Shown here piece by piece: positions 54,930 through 63,695 of a stretch of 64,000 nucleotides of DNA. The stretch's first letter is position 1; each line of letters starts with the position of its first letter. The notes beneath the pieces are model-generated. The model was not told the DNA's origin, searched no databases, and saw nothing but the letters and a program-made list of their open reading frames with translations. The stretch comes from Micromonospora sp. MA102 (GTDB lineage: Bacteria; Actinomycetota; Actinomycetes; Mycobacteriales; Micromonosporaceae), in NCBI RefSeq assembly GCF_025460765.1, contig NZ_JAMWEG010000008.1, positions 1-64,000 on the forward strand, given 5' to 3'. A program made the position numbers and the translations under genes.

Positions 54930-55502
54930 ACCGACGACCGGCGCCCCGGCTGCGCCGTCGAGATCCAGGAGGCGCAGATCGTGGACGTGCTGCCGTGGTT
55001 GCACGGCCGCGAGGTGGACCTGGCCTTCGCCGCGCTTCCGGTGCACGACCGGGAGCTGACGACCGGGCCGGTCCTCATCAGCGAGGCCCGGCTGCTCGCC
55101 GTGCCGGCGTAGCATCCCTTCGCCCGGCGCGCGTCCGTCCGCGTCGAGGATCTGGCCGACACCGTCGTTCTCCCGTTCGCCGACGTGCCCGACGCCTACC
55201 GCGACGGCCGGACGCCCAGCCACACGCCGGCGGGCCGGGCGATCGTCCGGGGACCCACCGGCCGGACGTTCGACGAGTTGCTGACCCGGATCGCCGCCGG
55301 GCAGGGCGTCGTTCCCGTCGGGGAGCAGGTCCGGCGCTACTACGTCCGTCCTGACGTGGCCTACGTCCCCATCGAGGACGCACCGCCGCTGCTCTGGGGG
55401 CTGATCTGGCGCGTCGACGCCACCAGCGCCCAGATCCGGGCGTTCGGCGATGCCGCGCTGGAGGCGTCGGCCCGGCAGAAGCGGGCCGGGGGCCCGGGCT
55501 GA
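54930..55502 (+). pseudogene. LysR-family regulator remnant with an in-frame stop
   Basis: The reading frame encodes most of a LysR substrate-binding domain: RRPGCAVEIQEAQ, then REVDLAFAALPV and LLAVPA, then a TAG at 55110-55112, then HPFARRASVRVEDLADTVVLPF in the same frame. The TAG replaces the residue just before the conserved HP motif. The N-terminal HTH is missing, since upstream sequence belongs to the methyltransferase and to non-coding DNA. So the gene is truncated at 5' and interrupted once; it is unlikely to make a DNA-binding regulator. Confidence 0.8.
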
Positions 55503-55682
55503 CGGGCGAGACCGGTCGGCGATGCGGCTGATCGTGCCCCCGATCGGCCCCCGAACCCCGCCGGGTCGGAAAGCGACGCGCCGCGTACCGAGGGTGACCA
55601 GCTCCCGACCGGCGTGTTATTCTCCGGCGTCGATCTACCGTGCGGACCCGACCGGGTCGCTGCCGGAAGGACACCTCCCCCG

Positions 55683-56858
55683 ATGCCGGTCGTAGCCGCC
55701 ACGACCCTGCCGCCGTCCCCGCTGGACCGGCCGGCGGGCGGCGCGTTCACCCTGATCTTCACGACCCTGCCGGCGCTGCTCCGGCTCACCTGCGGGCTGG
55801 TCGCCGCGGTGGTCGCGCTGACCGTGCGCACCCCGCCGGTCCGGGTGTCCCTGCTGGTCCCGACGATCGCCGCGCTCATCGCCTGGTCCGTCTGGTACGC
55901 CGTCCGCTCGCTCCGCTACGGGTTCACCGGCGCACTGGTGGCCGGCGACGTGGCGCTGACCACCGTGGCCGGGCTGGCGATTCCCTGGCTGGTCGCGCCG
56001 GAGGTGCTGCCCGGCGAGGGGAGTTGGATGGCGGTGCTGGCCAGCACGACGGTGATCAACGCGCAAGCCACCGCCCCGGCCCGCTGGTCGATCCCGGCCG
56101 GGCTGCTGGTCACCGCCGGCTACGCGACCGGCGCCTCGCTCGCCGGCAACCCGGTCGAGGCGCGTGCGCACGCCGGGACGCTGCTGGTCCAGACCGGCTG
56201 CACGGCCGTGATGACCGCCGTGATGCGCCGCCGGATCGGGCGCGCCGACGCCGCCTTCGCCGACTACCAGCGGCTGTCGCGGGAGGCCCTGGTGGGGCGG
56301 GCCGCCCGGGAGGCCGAACGGCGGCAGAACCGGGACCTGCACGACACCGTCCTCGCCACGTTGACCATGGTCGGGCTCGGCGCGGTACCCGGCCCGTCCG
56401 CCGCGCTGCGCGAGCGGTGCGCCGCCGATCTGCGTACCCTCACCGCCCTGGCCGACGCGCGCGCCACGCCGGCCGGAGCGGTGGCCCTGGACGAGCGCCT
56501 GCGGACGGTCCTGGCCCGGCTGCCCGAGCTGGCCGTGGACGCGACGCTCGCGCCGTGCCGGGTGCCCGCGACGATCGCCGCGGCGCTCGCCGACAGCGCC
56601 GCCGCGGCGCTGGCCAACGTGGTCCGGCACGCGCCGGGCGCCGCCACCACGCTGCGCCTGACCGGGGACGCGGAGGCCGTCGTGGTCGAGGTGGCCGACG
56701 ACGGCCCCGGCTTCGACCCGGCCGCCGTCCCGGCCCACCGGTACGGGCTGCGCGAGTCGATCCACGGCCGGATGGCCTCAGTTGGCGGCCGCGCGGTCGT
56801 GACCTCCGCCCCTGGCGCCGGCACCCGGATCCGGCTGGAGTGGTCCGGTGTCCACTGA
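55683..56858 (+). CDS. NarL-type sensor histidine kinase
   Basis: A 391-residue kinase with about five N-terminal helices (residues 20-180). The HisKA_3 phosphoacceptor is in QNRDLHDTVLATLTM (His near 220). A HATPase domain has the N box ALANVVRHAPGA and G box EVADDGPGFDP plus SAPGAGTRIRLEW. No separate extracellular sensor domain. It phosphorylates the response regulator at 58020. ATG 55683, with GGAAGGA some distance upstream. It overlaps the next gene by 11 bases. Confidence 0.88.
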   Translation: MPVVAATTLPPSPLDRPAGGAFTLIFTTLPALLRLTCGLVAAVVALTVRTPPVRVSLLVPTIAALIAWSVWYAVRSLRYGFTGALVAGDVALTTVAGLAIPWLVAPEVLPGEGSWMAVLASTTVINAQATAPARWSIPAGLLVTAGYATGASLAGNPVEARAHAGTLLVQTGCTAVMTAVMRRRIGRADAAFADYQRLSREALVGRAAREAERRQNRDLHDTVLATLTMVGLGAVPGPSAALRERCAADLRTLTALADARATPAGAVALDERLRTVLARLPELAVDATLAPCRVPATIAAALADSAAAALANVVRHAPGAATTLRLTGDAEAVVVEVADDGPGFDPAAVPAHRYGLRESIHGRMASVGGRAVVTSAPGAGTRIRLEWSGVH

Positions 56859-58050
56859 GTTGGGAGCGGTCGGGACCGGCACGGCGGTCCCGGCGCTCGT
56901 GCGGCAGCGGGCGCCGGAGCGCGCCGGCCCGGGCGCGGCCGCGAATGCGGCGCACGCGGTGGGCGACGCCTCGGACCGGGGCGCCCGGATCGCGGCGGTG
57001 CTCATCGCGCTGGCCTGGCACCTGGCGATCGGGTTGCCGGCGCTGCTCGACTCCTGGTCCCGGCTGGCCGCCCCACCGGTGGTCGCAGCGGGCTGGCTGG
57101 TGACCGCGGCGATCGGCGTCGGGTCCGGCGTACGCCTGCTGCGCGGCGGGCTGCCACCGGCCCGGCTGCTGGCGGTGGCGCTGCTGGTCGTCGACGGGGT
57201 GGTCTTCGCGGCGGCCGGTGAGCGGCAGCTCTTCACCACGGGCAACTGGGTGTGGGGCGGGCTCGCGTGGTTCTTCCTGCTGGTGCTCTGGCGGCGCCCG
57301 GTGAGCTGGCTGCTCGCGCTGCTCGGCGCGCACGCGGCGATCGCCCTGGTCGCGGTGGTCCTGCACGGGGCGACCGCCCCGGCCGACCTCAGCCGCTACG
57401 CGATGTACGTCTACGGCACCTCGTCGCTGCCGGTGGCGGTCTTCGCCGGGGCGGCGGCGATCGCCGCGCTGGCCCGGGACCGGGCCTCCACCGCCACGTC
57501 GGCCCTGGCCGTGGTGGCGGAGCGGGACGCGGCGGAACGGGCCCAGCGGGAGCGGCAGGCGCGCCTGGCTCTGGCCAGCGGCACCGCCGAGGAGGTGCTG
57601 GCCGCACTCGCGGCCGGTGACGCCGACCCGGCCGACCCGGCGGTACGCCGCCGCGCCGTGCTGGCGGCGGGCCGGCTGCGCCGGTTGATCGCCGAGTCGG
57701 ACGACGTGCCGGATCCCCTGCTGCACGAGTTGCGCGCCGCCGCGGACCTGGCGGAACGGAACGGCCTGCCGATCGAGCTGGTCGCCGTCGGGGCGCCGCC
57801 GGAGCTGCCGGTCGAGGTCCGCCGGCGGCTGGCCGACCCGGCGACCGCGGCGCTCGCCGGCGCCCGGGGCTGGGCCCGGCTGACCGTGGTGGCCGGGCCG
57901 GACGAGGTGGTGGTCAGCCTCGTCACCCCCGACCACGACGGGCCGGACGCGACCGGCCCGCCCGGCGGAGACGGGGACGGGCCGGTGGAACACCTGCACG
58001 AGCGGGACGGGGAGATCAGATGGACGCAGACGCGGTGGCGGAGGACGTGA
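56848..58050 (+). CDS. Membrane protein resembling a histidine kinase but lacking catalytic motifs
   Basis: A 400-residue protein: N-terminal 40 residues soluble, five or six helices at about 48-210, then a coiled region (VVAERDAAERAQRERQARLALASG) where a kinase would carry its HisKA_3 His. No His follows, and no N or G box of an ATPase domain is found in the remaining 180 residues. It overlaps both its neighbours and is surely co-expressed with the kinase and regulator. It may be a regulatory partner. GTG 56848 start. Confidence 0.75.
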   Translation: MSTELGAVGTGTAVPALVRQRAPERAGPGAAANAAHAVGDASDRGARIAAVLIALAWHLAIGLPALLDSWSRLAAPPVVAAGWLVTAAIGVGSGVRLLRGGLPPARLLAVALLVVDGVVFAAAGERQLFTTGNWVWGGLAWFFLLVLWRRPVSWLLALLGAHAAIALVAVVLHGATAPADLSRYAMYVYGTSSLPVAVFAGAAAIAALARDRASTATSALAVVAERDAAERAQRERQARLALASGTAEEVLAALAAGDADPADPAVRRRAVLAAGRLRRLIAESDDVPDPLLHELRAAADLAERNGLPIELVAVGAPPELPVEVRRRLADPATAALAGARGWARLTVVAGPDEVVVSLVTPDHDGPDATGPPGGDGDGPVEHLHERDGEIRWTQTRWRRT

Positions 58051-58736
58051 CCGGCGGGCCGCCGGTGGGCGTGGCGATCGTGGACGACCATCCGGTCGTG
58101 ATCGACGGGGTACGGGCCTGGCTGGCCGGCGAGCCGCGGCTGCGGGTGCTGGCCACCGGGGACGACCCGGACGTGGTGCTGCGGGCCGCCCCGGAAGCCG
58201 CGGTGGTCCTGCTCGACCTGCGGCTGCACGGGCGGATGGTGCTCGACAAGCTCGCCGAGCTGAGCGCCGCGGGCCGCCGGGTGGTGGTCTACTCCGAGCA
58301 CACCGACCCGGAGATCATGCTGGCCGCGCTCGACGCCGGCGCGGTGGCGTTCCTGGCCAAGCACGAGGGCCGGGAGCACTGCGTGGCCACCGTGCTGGCC
58401 GCGGCCAGCGACCGCCCGTACGTGCCGCCGGCGCTGGCCGGGGCGATCGTGGGCGATCCGCGCCCGGACCGGCCGGCCCTGTCGGACAAGGAGCGGGAGG
58501 CGCTGCTGCTGTGGTTCCAGTCGATGTCGAAGGCGTCGGTGGCGCGCCGGATGCGGATCAGCGAGCACACCGTGAAGCAGTACGTGGACCGGGCGCGGAT
58601 CAAATACACCCGGGCGGGGCGCCCGGCGGCCACCAAGGCGGCCCTGCTCGCCCGGGCGATTGAGGACGGCCTCGTCCGGCCGGAAGATATCGGCATCTAC
58701 CGGTCACAGGCGTCGGCCGACCGGCCGACCCCCTAA
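58020..58736 (+). CDS. NarL/LuxR-family response regulator
   Basis: A 238-residue regulator. The receiver domain has acidic residues in VAIVDDHPVVIDGVR near 20-33 and the phosphoacceptor Asp in VVLLDLRLHG near 65. The C-terminal LuxR-type HTH is LSDKEREALLLWFQSMSKASVARRMRISEHTVKQYVDRARIKY (about 158-200). It is preceded by GGGGAGATCAG and overlaps the preceding gene by 31 bases. Target genes are not evident nearby. Confidence 0.92.
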   Translation: MDADAVAEDVTGGPPVGVAIVDDHPVVIDGVRAWLAGEPRLRVLATGDDPDVVLRAAPEAAVVLLDLRLHGRMVLDKLAELSAAGRRVVVYSEHTDPEIMLAALDAGAVAFLAKHEGREHCVATVLAAASDRPYVPPALAGAIVGDPRPDRPALSDKEREALLLWFQSMSKASVARRMRISEHTVKQYVDRARIKYTRAGRPAATKAALLARAIEDGLVRPEDIGIYRSQASADRPTP

Positions 58737-58809
58737 CGGGTGTCATGACAGCTGACCTCGGGTGGGCCAGGCTCGACGTATCGCCAACCGCCACCGGGAG
58801 GTCCTGACC

Positions 58810-59553
58810 GTGCAGGAGGACGCCGCGCCCTTCTTCATCGGGCCCCACCGCTTCGACGCGGATGACGACCCCACCCGTCCCCTGCTCGACCGGCGCCACG
58901 CGCTGCTCCCGGAGCCGGGCGAACAGCTGCTCGGGCAGCACCGGCTGCTGGTGGCCGGTCACCTGCTGGGCCCCAGCGACGACCTCCGGTCCTGGGCGCT
59001 GCCCGACCCGGCGGCGGTCACCGTGACCGACCGGCGGCTCGCGTACGTCTGCACCGGCTCCGAGCTGTCCCTGGTCTCCGGGCGGGACGGCCGGCCGGAC
59101 GCCCGGCACCGGCGCCCGGTCCGGCTGTCCCGCCTGGTCAGCGGCCAGATCCGGTGGCAGTGGCCGTCCCGGCTGGAGCTGGCCGAGAGCACCGACGGCA
59201 CCGGCGAGCTGCGGGTGGTCTGCGACGCGTTGCGCACCATCCGGCAGCCGGCGCTGGCGCTCGCCGGCCCGGTCGACCTGGTCGCCGCGCTGGCCCGGCA
59301 GGTACGCCGCTCGGTGGCCGCGTTCCGGCTGGCCCGCCCCGAGCTGGTCGACCTCTCCCCGCCGGAGCGGGACACCCTGATGGCCCGGGTGAGCCCGACG
59401 CCCGGCCCGACCCGGGGTGGGGTGACCCTGCCGGGTTCGCTGCCTGTCGAGTTCCTGTCCCGGGACGACTACTACCGCCCGGCCCTGGCGGACCCGCCGG
59501 CCTGGCCCCGCCAGGACGTCCCGGCGCGGGACCGCCCCGGTTCCGCCTGCTGA
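58810..59553 (+). CDS. Conserved hypothetical protein
   Basis: A 247-residue soluble protein. The central beta-rich part (VTVTDRRLAYVCTGSELSLVSG and LVSGQIRWQWPSRLELAES) resembles PH-like barrels of actinobacterial proteins, but I cannot name a family. GTG 58810 is supported by GGGAGG nine bases upstream; the frame extends to 58762. Its position after the two-component genes does not suggest a function. Confidence 0.65.
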   Translation: MQEDAAPFFIGPHRFDADDDPTRPLLDRRHALLPEPGEQLLGQHRLLVAGHLLGPSDDLRSWALPDPAAVTVTDRRLAYVCTGSELSLVSGRDGRPDARHRRPVRLSRLVSGQIRWQWPSRLELAESTDGTGELRVVCDALRTIRQPALALAGPVDLVAALARQVRRSVAAFRLARPELVDLSPPERDTLMARVSPTPGPTRGGVTLPGSLPVEFLSRDDYYRPALADPPAWPRQDVPARDRPGSAC

Positions 59554-59661
59554 CCGGCGCTCAGCCGGCCAGCCGGGGCGCGGCCGGGTCCGTGCGGCCG
59601 GCAGACGCCGACAGGGCCGGACGCGGACCGGTCCGGCGACGCGACGGCCGCCCGGCGCGGG

Positions 59662-60411
59662 TCAGGAGGCGGCGGTCCGGCGACCCGGACGGTCCAGCTC
59701 GGCCGCCTGCTCCGGGGTGGGCGCGGTGCCGCCCAGGTGGGCCGGCTGCCACCAGGCGTCGTCCGGGCCGGCGGGCTGGTCCGGATATTCCCGCTGGGCC
59801 CGGTCGACCAGCGCGGTGAGGCGGGTGCGCAGCTCGGCGGTCAGGGCGTTGCCGTCCGGGTGGTCGGCCGGGTCGATCGGCTCGCCCACCAGGATGGTGA
59901 TCGGGGTGTGCCGGCGGGTGAGGGTGCGCGGCCGGCCCTTGGTCCACAGCCGCTGGGTGCCCCAGAGCGCGACGGGCAGCAGCGGCACGGCGGCCTCCTG
60001 GGCCATCCGGGCCGCCCCGTTCTTGAGGTCCTTGACCGTGAAGGAGCGGCTGATCGTCGCCTCCGGGAAGAGGCCGACCACCTCGCCGCGGCGCAGCGCG
60101 CTCACCGCCGAGGCGTACGAGCCGGCGCCGGCGGCCCGGTTCACCGGGATGTGCTTCATGCCGCGCATGAGCGGGCCGGAGACCTTGTGCCGGAAGACCG
60201 ACTCCTTGGCCATGAACCGGACCAGCCGGCCGGACTCGTGCGCGCCGTACCCGCAGAAGATGAAGTCGAGGTAGCTGACGTGGTTCGAGGCCAGCACCGC
60301 GCCGCCGGTGCGCGGCACGTGGTGGCTGCCGTCAACGCGCAGGCGCAGGTCGAGAGCGCGGAACATCGTCTTGGCGGCGAGGATGACGGGCGGGTACACG
60401 AGTTCCGACAT
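59662..60411 (-). CDS. 1-acyl-sn-glycerol-3-phosphate acyltransferase (PlsC family)
   Basis: A 249-residue acyltransferase. Catalytic motif NHVSYLDF (HX4D, near residues 43-50), glycerol-phosphate motif VGLFPEATISRSF near 113-125, and VPLLPVALWGTQRLW near 142. It acylates lysophosphatidic acid in phospholipid synthesis, or a related lipid. A Gly/Pro-rich C-terminal tail of about 40 residues is extra. ATG 60411 has TAAAGT six bases before it and no ribosome site. Confidence 0.9.
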   Translation of the reverse strand: MSELVYPPVILAAKTMFRALDLRLRVDGSHHVPRTGGAVLASNHVSYLDFIFCGYGAHESGRLVRFMAKESVFRHKVSGPLMRGMKHIPVNRAAGAGSYASAVSALRRGEVVGLFPEATISRSFTVKDLKNGAARMAQEAAVPLLPVALWGTQRLWTKGRPRTLTRRHTPITILVGEPIDPADHPDGNALTAELRTRLTALVDRAQREYPDQPAGPDDAWWQPAHLGGTAPTPEQAAELDRPGRRTAAS

Positions 60412-60417
60412 CCGCCA

Positions 60418-60423
60418 ACTTTA
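60418..60423 (-). promoter_or_regulatory. -10 element (TAAAGT) of the PlsC-type gene
   Basis: Six bases before ATG 60411, preceded by a GC-rich spacer. Confidence 0.55.
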
Positions 60424-60522
60424 CCCCGAGTAGGTTACGCGACCGTAGGGGCGAAAGTCGCCTCGCTCTGCCATTGGCAGAGCGGCTCGCCGTGGTGGGG
60501 GCACAGGGACCAGTATGGCCGG

Positions 60523-61170
60523 ATGACCGATCGCGCCGTACTGCTCTGGATCCACGGCGGCGGGTGGCGGGCCCGCTCCGACGAGGACGGGGCGGCGCTC
60601 GCCCCGCTCGGCCTGCGGGTGGTGCCGGCGACCTACCGCTTCGCGGCCGAGGCCCGCTGGCCGGCCCAGCTCGACGACGTACGCGCCGCCGCGCGGGCGG
60701 CCCGCGCCACGGCGGGCGGGCTGCCGCTGCTGGTCGGCGGCGACTCGGCCGGCGCGATGCTGGCCCTGCACCTGGGCCTGCGCGGGGTGGACCGGCCGGG
60801 CGACGTCCGCGGGGTCCTGGCCTACTGGGCGCCGGTCGACCCGCTCGACCCGGAGTGGCGGCGGCGACGCCGGCACGACGACCCCTGGGCGGGCCTGCTC
60901 GGTCACCCACCGGCCGAGGGCGACGCGGCGACGGCCGACGCCACCGTGGCCAGCCACCTGGGTTCCGGCGTGCCGGTGCTGCTCGTGCAGGGCCGCGACG
61001 ACGCCGCGGTGCCGGCCGTCCAGTCGGTCGGGCTGGCCGGCCGGCTGCTCGCCGCCGGCCACCCGGCGCACCTCTGGCTCACCCACGGCGGGCATGAGCT
61101 GGACCTCGCCCGCCCCGACATCCGGGCGGTCACCGCCGCGTTCCTGGACAGCGTCCTGCCGCCAGCCTGA
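60523..61170 (+). CDS. Alpha/beta hydrolase (esterase/HSL-like)
   Basis: A 215-residue hydrolase. HGGGW oxyanion motif near residues 11-15, nucleophile elbow GGDSAGAMLALH near 70-81, acid in VLLVQGRDDAAVP near 155, and His in HGGHELDL near 188. It is shorter than typical hormone-sensitive lipase-type esterases because it lacks a cap. Substrate unknown. It is followed after 19 bases by a glyoxalase-fold gene. Confidence 0.88.
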   Translation: MTDRAVLLWIHGGGWRARSDEDGAALAPLGLRVVPATYRFAAEARWPAQLDDVRAAARAARATAGGLPLLVGGDSAGAMLALHLGLRGVDRPGDVRGVLAYWAPVDPLDPEWRRRRRHDDPWAGLLGHPPAEGDAATADATVASHLGSGVPVLLVQGRDDAAVPAVQSVGLAGRLLAAGHPAHLWLTHGGHELDLARPDIRAVTAAFLDSVLPPA

Positions 61171-61176
61171 GCCGAC

Positions 61177-61182
61177 TACGGT
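61177..61182 (+). promoter_or_regulatory. -10 element (TACGGT) of the glyoxalase-fold gene
   Basis: Seven bases before ATG 61190, immediately after the hydrolase stop codon. Confidence 0.45.
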
Positions 61183-61189
61183 GCAGGGC

Positions 61190-61582
61190 ATGCCCGATCT
61201 CGCCGCGATCGTCATCCACTGCCGCGACCCCTACCTGCTCGCCCCGTTTTGGAGCACGGTGACCGGGTTGCCCGTGGTCGAGGAGGACCGGGCGAAGCTC
61301 GCCGGCCGGTCGCTGGAGCCGGACGAGTCGGTGCTGCTGCGCGACCCCGCCGGCCGGCGGCCGGACGTCTGGATCAGCCCGGTCGACGACCTGCCCGGCG
61401 CCGGCCGGATCCACCTGGACCTGATCGGCGACGCGGAGGAGCGGGCCGCGGTGCTGGAGGCGGGCGCGACCGTCGTCCGCGAGCTGCCCCGGTGGACCGT
61501 GCTGGCCGACCCGGAGGGCAACGAGTTCTGCCTGCTCCCCCGGAGTGAGGCGCACGGCGACACGCTGCTGCCCGGGCACTGA
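61190..61582 (+). CDS. Glyoxalase/bleomycin-resistance-fold protein
   Basis: A 130-residue vicinal-oxygen-chelate protein: IVIHCRDPYLLAPFWSTVTGLPVV at the N-terminus, HLDLIGDAEER in the centre, and VLADPEGNEFCLLP near the C-terminus, the last giving the typical metal-binding Glu. Function cannot be read from sequence; dioxygenase-like or resistance-type proteins are possible. TACGGT seven bases upstream suggests a separate leaderless transcript. Confidence 0.85.
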   Translation: MPDLAAIVIHCRDPYLLAPFWSTVTGLPVVEEDRAKLAGRSLEPDESVLLRDPAGRRPDVWISPVDDLPGAGRIHLDLIGDAEERAAVLEAGATVVRELPRWTVLADPEGNEFCLLPRSEAHGDTLLPGH

Positions 61583-61590
61583 GCCGCGGC

Positions 61591-61623
61591 GGCTCCCGCC
61601 GGCCTGCGGCGACGGCGGGAGCC
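61591..61623. terminator. Bidirectional terminator
   Basis: A perfect 11-bp stem (61591-61601 with 61613-61623) with an 11-base loop sits between convergent genes. Confidence 0.75.
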
Positions 61624-61631
61624 GGTCCGCG

Positions 61632-63695
61632 TCAGGAGGTCGGCTGGTGTTCCAGCTCCAGCCGGCCCCGGGCGAAGGCGTCCACCCGGCCCCACCGGCC
61701 CGGGATGTCCAGCACCTCGATCCGCCCCATGCCGGCCGGCAGCCGCGGGTCCACCGCGAGGTGCCCCTCGTGCGGCTCAAGCCCCAGCATGGTCCGGATC
61801 AGCAGCAGCGGAGCGCCCGTCGACCAGGCCTGCGGGCTGCACGCCGTCGGATACTCCACCGGGAACTTGGTCAGGTCCCGCTGGTAGCCGCCGAACGCCT
61901 CCGGCAGCCGCCCGTCGAAGTAGCGCGCCGCGTCCAGGATGCCGCTCGCGACGGTGGCGGCCTCCTCGGCGAAGCCGTACCGGCGCAGGCCCCAGGCGAT
62001 GAACGAGTTGTCGAACGGCCAGATCGTGCCGTTGTGGTAGCCGATCGGGTTGTAGCGCACCTCGCCCTCGGCCAGCGTGCGCACCCCCCAGCCGGAGAAC
62101 AGCCGCGGGCCGACCAGGTGCTCGGCGATCTGCGCCGCCCGGTCCTCCTGCACGATCCCGCTCCACAGCAGGTGGCCGATGTTGGAGCTGAGCACGTCGC
62201 ACTGCCGGCCGTTCGGGTCCAGCCCCAGGGCGTAGAAACCGCCGTCGGCCACCCACCAGTCCCGGTTGAACCGCTCCTTCAGGGCCGCGGCCTCGCGTTC
62301 CAGCTGGTCGGCGTACCCCGGGTCACCCCAGAACTCCCGGGCCAGCCGGGCGGCCCGCATCTTCGCGTCGTACGCGTACCCCTGCACCTCGCAGGTGGCG
62401 CGGGGGAACGGCGGCAGCGTGCCGTCGGAGTACGAGAGGGAGTCCCACGAGTCCTTCCAGCACTGGTTCTCCAGGCCGGTGTCGTTGTTGCGCCGCTCGT
62501 ACCAGATGTAGCCGTTGCCGACCAGGTCGGCGTACTCGTCGATCCACTTCAGCGCGGCCCGGCACTCCCGTTCCAGCTCCATGACCAGCGCGACGTCGCC
62601 GCTCCACTTCTCGTACTCGTCGAGCAGCACGATGAACAGCGGCGTGGCGTCCACCGAGCCGTAGTACGGCGAGTGCGGCTGCTCCTCGAAGGCGGCGGTC
62701 TCGCCGTAGCGCATCTCGTGCAGGATCCGGCCCGGGTCCTCGTCGCGGAAGTCGTCGAACCGGGTGCCCTGCAACGCCGCCAGGATGCGCAGGGTGGTCT
62801 TCGACATCTCCGGTGCGAACGGCAGCACCTGGAGGCAGGTGAGGATGCTGTCCCGGCCGAACATGGTCATGAACCAGGGCAGGCCGGCGGCCGGCAGGGT
62901 CTGCCCGCCGAGCGAGAGCGGCGAGAACCGCAGCGCGGCCAGGTCGATGAGGCTGCGCCGGTACGTCGAGGACATCCGGCCGTGCTCGCTGTTCACCTTC
63001 GGCGCCTTGGCGATCCACTGGTCGAGGTCGTGCTGGAGGGCCAGCCGCTCGGTGCCGTGCGCCCGCAGCCCCATCCGCAGGTCCCGGCCGCCCGGCCCGA
63101 CGGCGTGGGTCTGCACGTCGATGGCGGCGTCCCACTGCTCGTTCGGTTCGAGGTGGAGGGTCCAGGCGAAGCCGTTGCGGTCGTAGCGGGCCGGCCGGGA
63201 GGCGGAGATGACGGTCTCGCGCCGGAAGTTGCCGCGCCGGTAGCCGAGCCGGAGCTTGTCGGCCTCCGCCTCGGCGTACGTCTCGCCCTTCTTGTTCAGG
63301 ATCTCGTCCTTGACCTGGAACAGGTCGGCGAAGTCGGCGCCGGCGTCCATCCGGATCTCCAGGTCCACGGCCTTCTCGTCGTGGTTGAGGATGGTCAGCG
63401 ACTCCCGGAAGCTGCCGCCCACGGCCCGCTCCCGGATGATCGACAGCTTGGCGTCGATGTAGTGGGTGGCCATCCCCGGCACCAGGAAGAAGCGGGCCTC
63501 GTAGTACTGGAGGTCGTCGTAGGAGAGGGCGTTGAGCCGCTCGCCGTTGACGGTCAGCACCCACTTCGACAGGAACCTCATGTCGAGGGAGAAGAGGCCC
63601 GTCGGCTCGCTCGGCGTGGCCTCGATGTCACCGGTGTCCTCGGAGACCACGAACGTGTTGCCGTCCAGGATCCGGATGGTGTTGCTCGCGGCCAT
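61632..63695 (-). CDS. Glycogen debranching/amylo-alpha-1,6-glucosidase-like enzyme
   Basis: A 687-residue protein with an N-terminal glycogen-debranching beta domain (residues about 5-240) followed by an (alpha/alpha)6 catalytic barrel: GLPWFMTMFGRDSILTCLQ near 285-303, and YHNGTIWPFDNSFIAWGLRRYGF near 555-577. Such two-domain proteins act on alpha-glucosidic bonds; the exact substrate is unknown, and a full GDE-type 1,6-glucosidase activity is not proven. ATG 63695 follows GGAGGG and overlaps the upstream SCP2 gene stop by one base (TGATG). Confidence 0.9.
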   Translation of the reverse strand: MAASNTIRILDGNTFVVSEDTGDIEATPSEPTGLFSLDMRFLSKWVLTVNGERLNALSYDDLQYYEARFFLVPGMATHYIDAKLSIIRERAVGGSFRESLTILNHDEKAVDLEIRMDAGADFADLFQVKDEILNKKGETYAEAEADKLRLGYRRGNFRRETVISASRPARYDRNGFAWTLHLEPNEQWDAAIDVQTHAVGPGGRDLRMGLRAHGTERLALQHDLDQWIAKAPKVNSEHGRMSSTYRRSLIDLAALRFSPLSLGGQTLPAAGLPWFMTMFGRDSILTCLQVLPFAPEMSKTTLRILAALQGTRFDDFRDEDPGRILHEMRYGETAAFEEQPHSPYYGSVDATPLFIVLLDEYEKWSGDVALVMELERECRAALKWIDEYADLVGNGYIWYERRNNDTGLENQCWKDSWDSLSYSDGTLPPFPRATCEVQGYAYDAKMRAARLAREFWGDPGYADQLEREAAALKERFNRDWWVADGGFYALGLDPNGRQCDVLSSNIGHLLWSGIVQEDRAAQIAEHLVGPRLFSGWGVRTLAEGEVRYNPIGYHNGTIWPFDNSFIAWGLRRYGFAEEAATVASGILDAARYFDGRLPEAFGGYQRDLTKFPVEYPTACSPQAWSTGAPLLLIRTMLGLEPHEGHLAVDPRLPAGMGRIEVLDIPGRWGRVDAFARGRLELEHQPTS

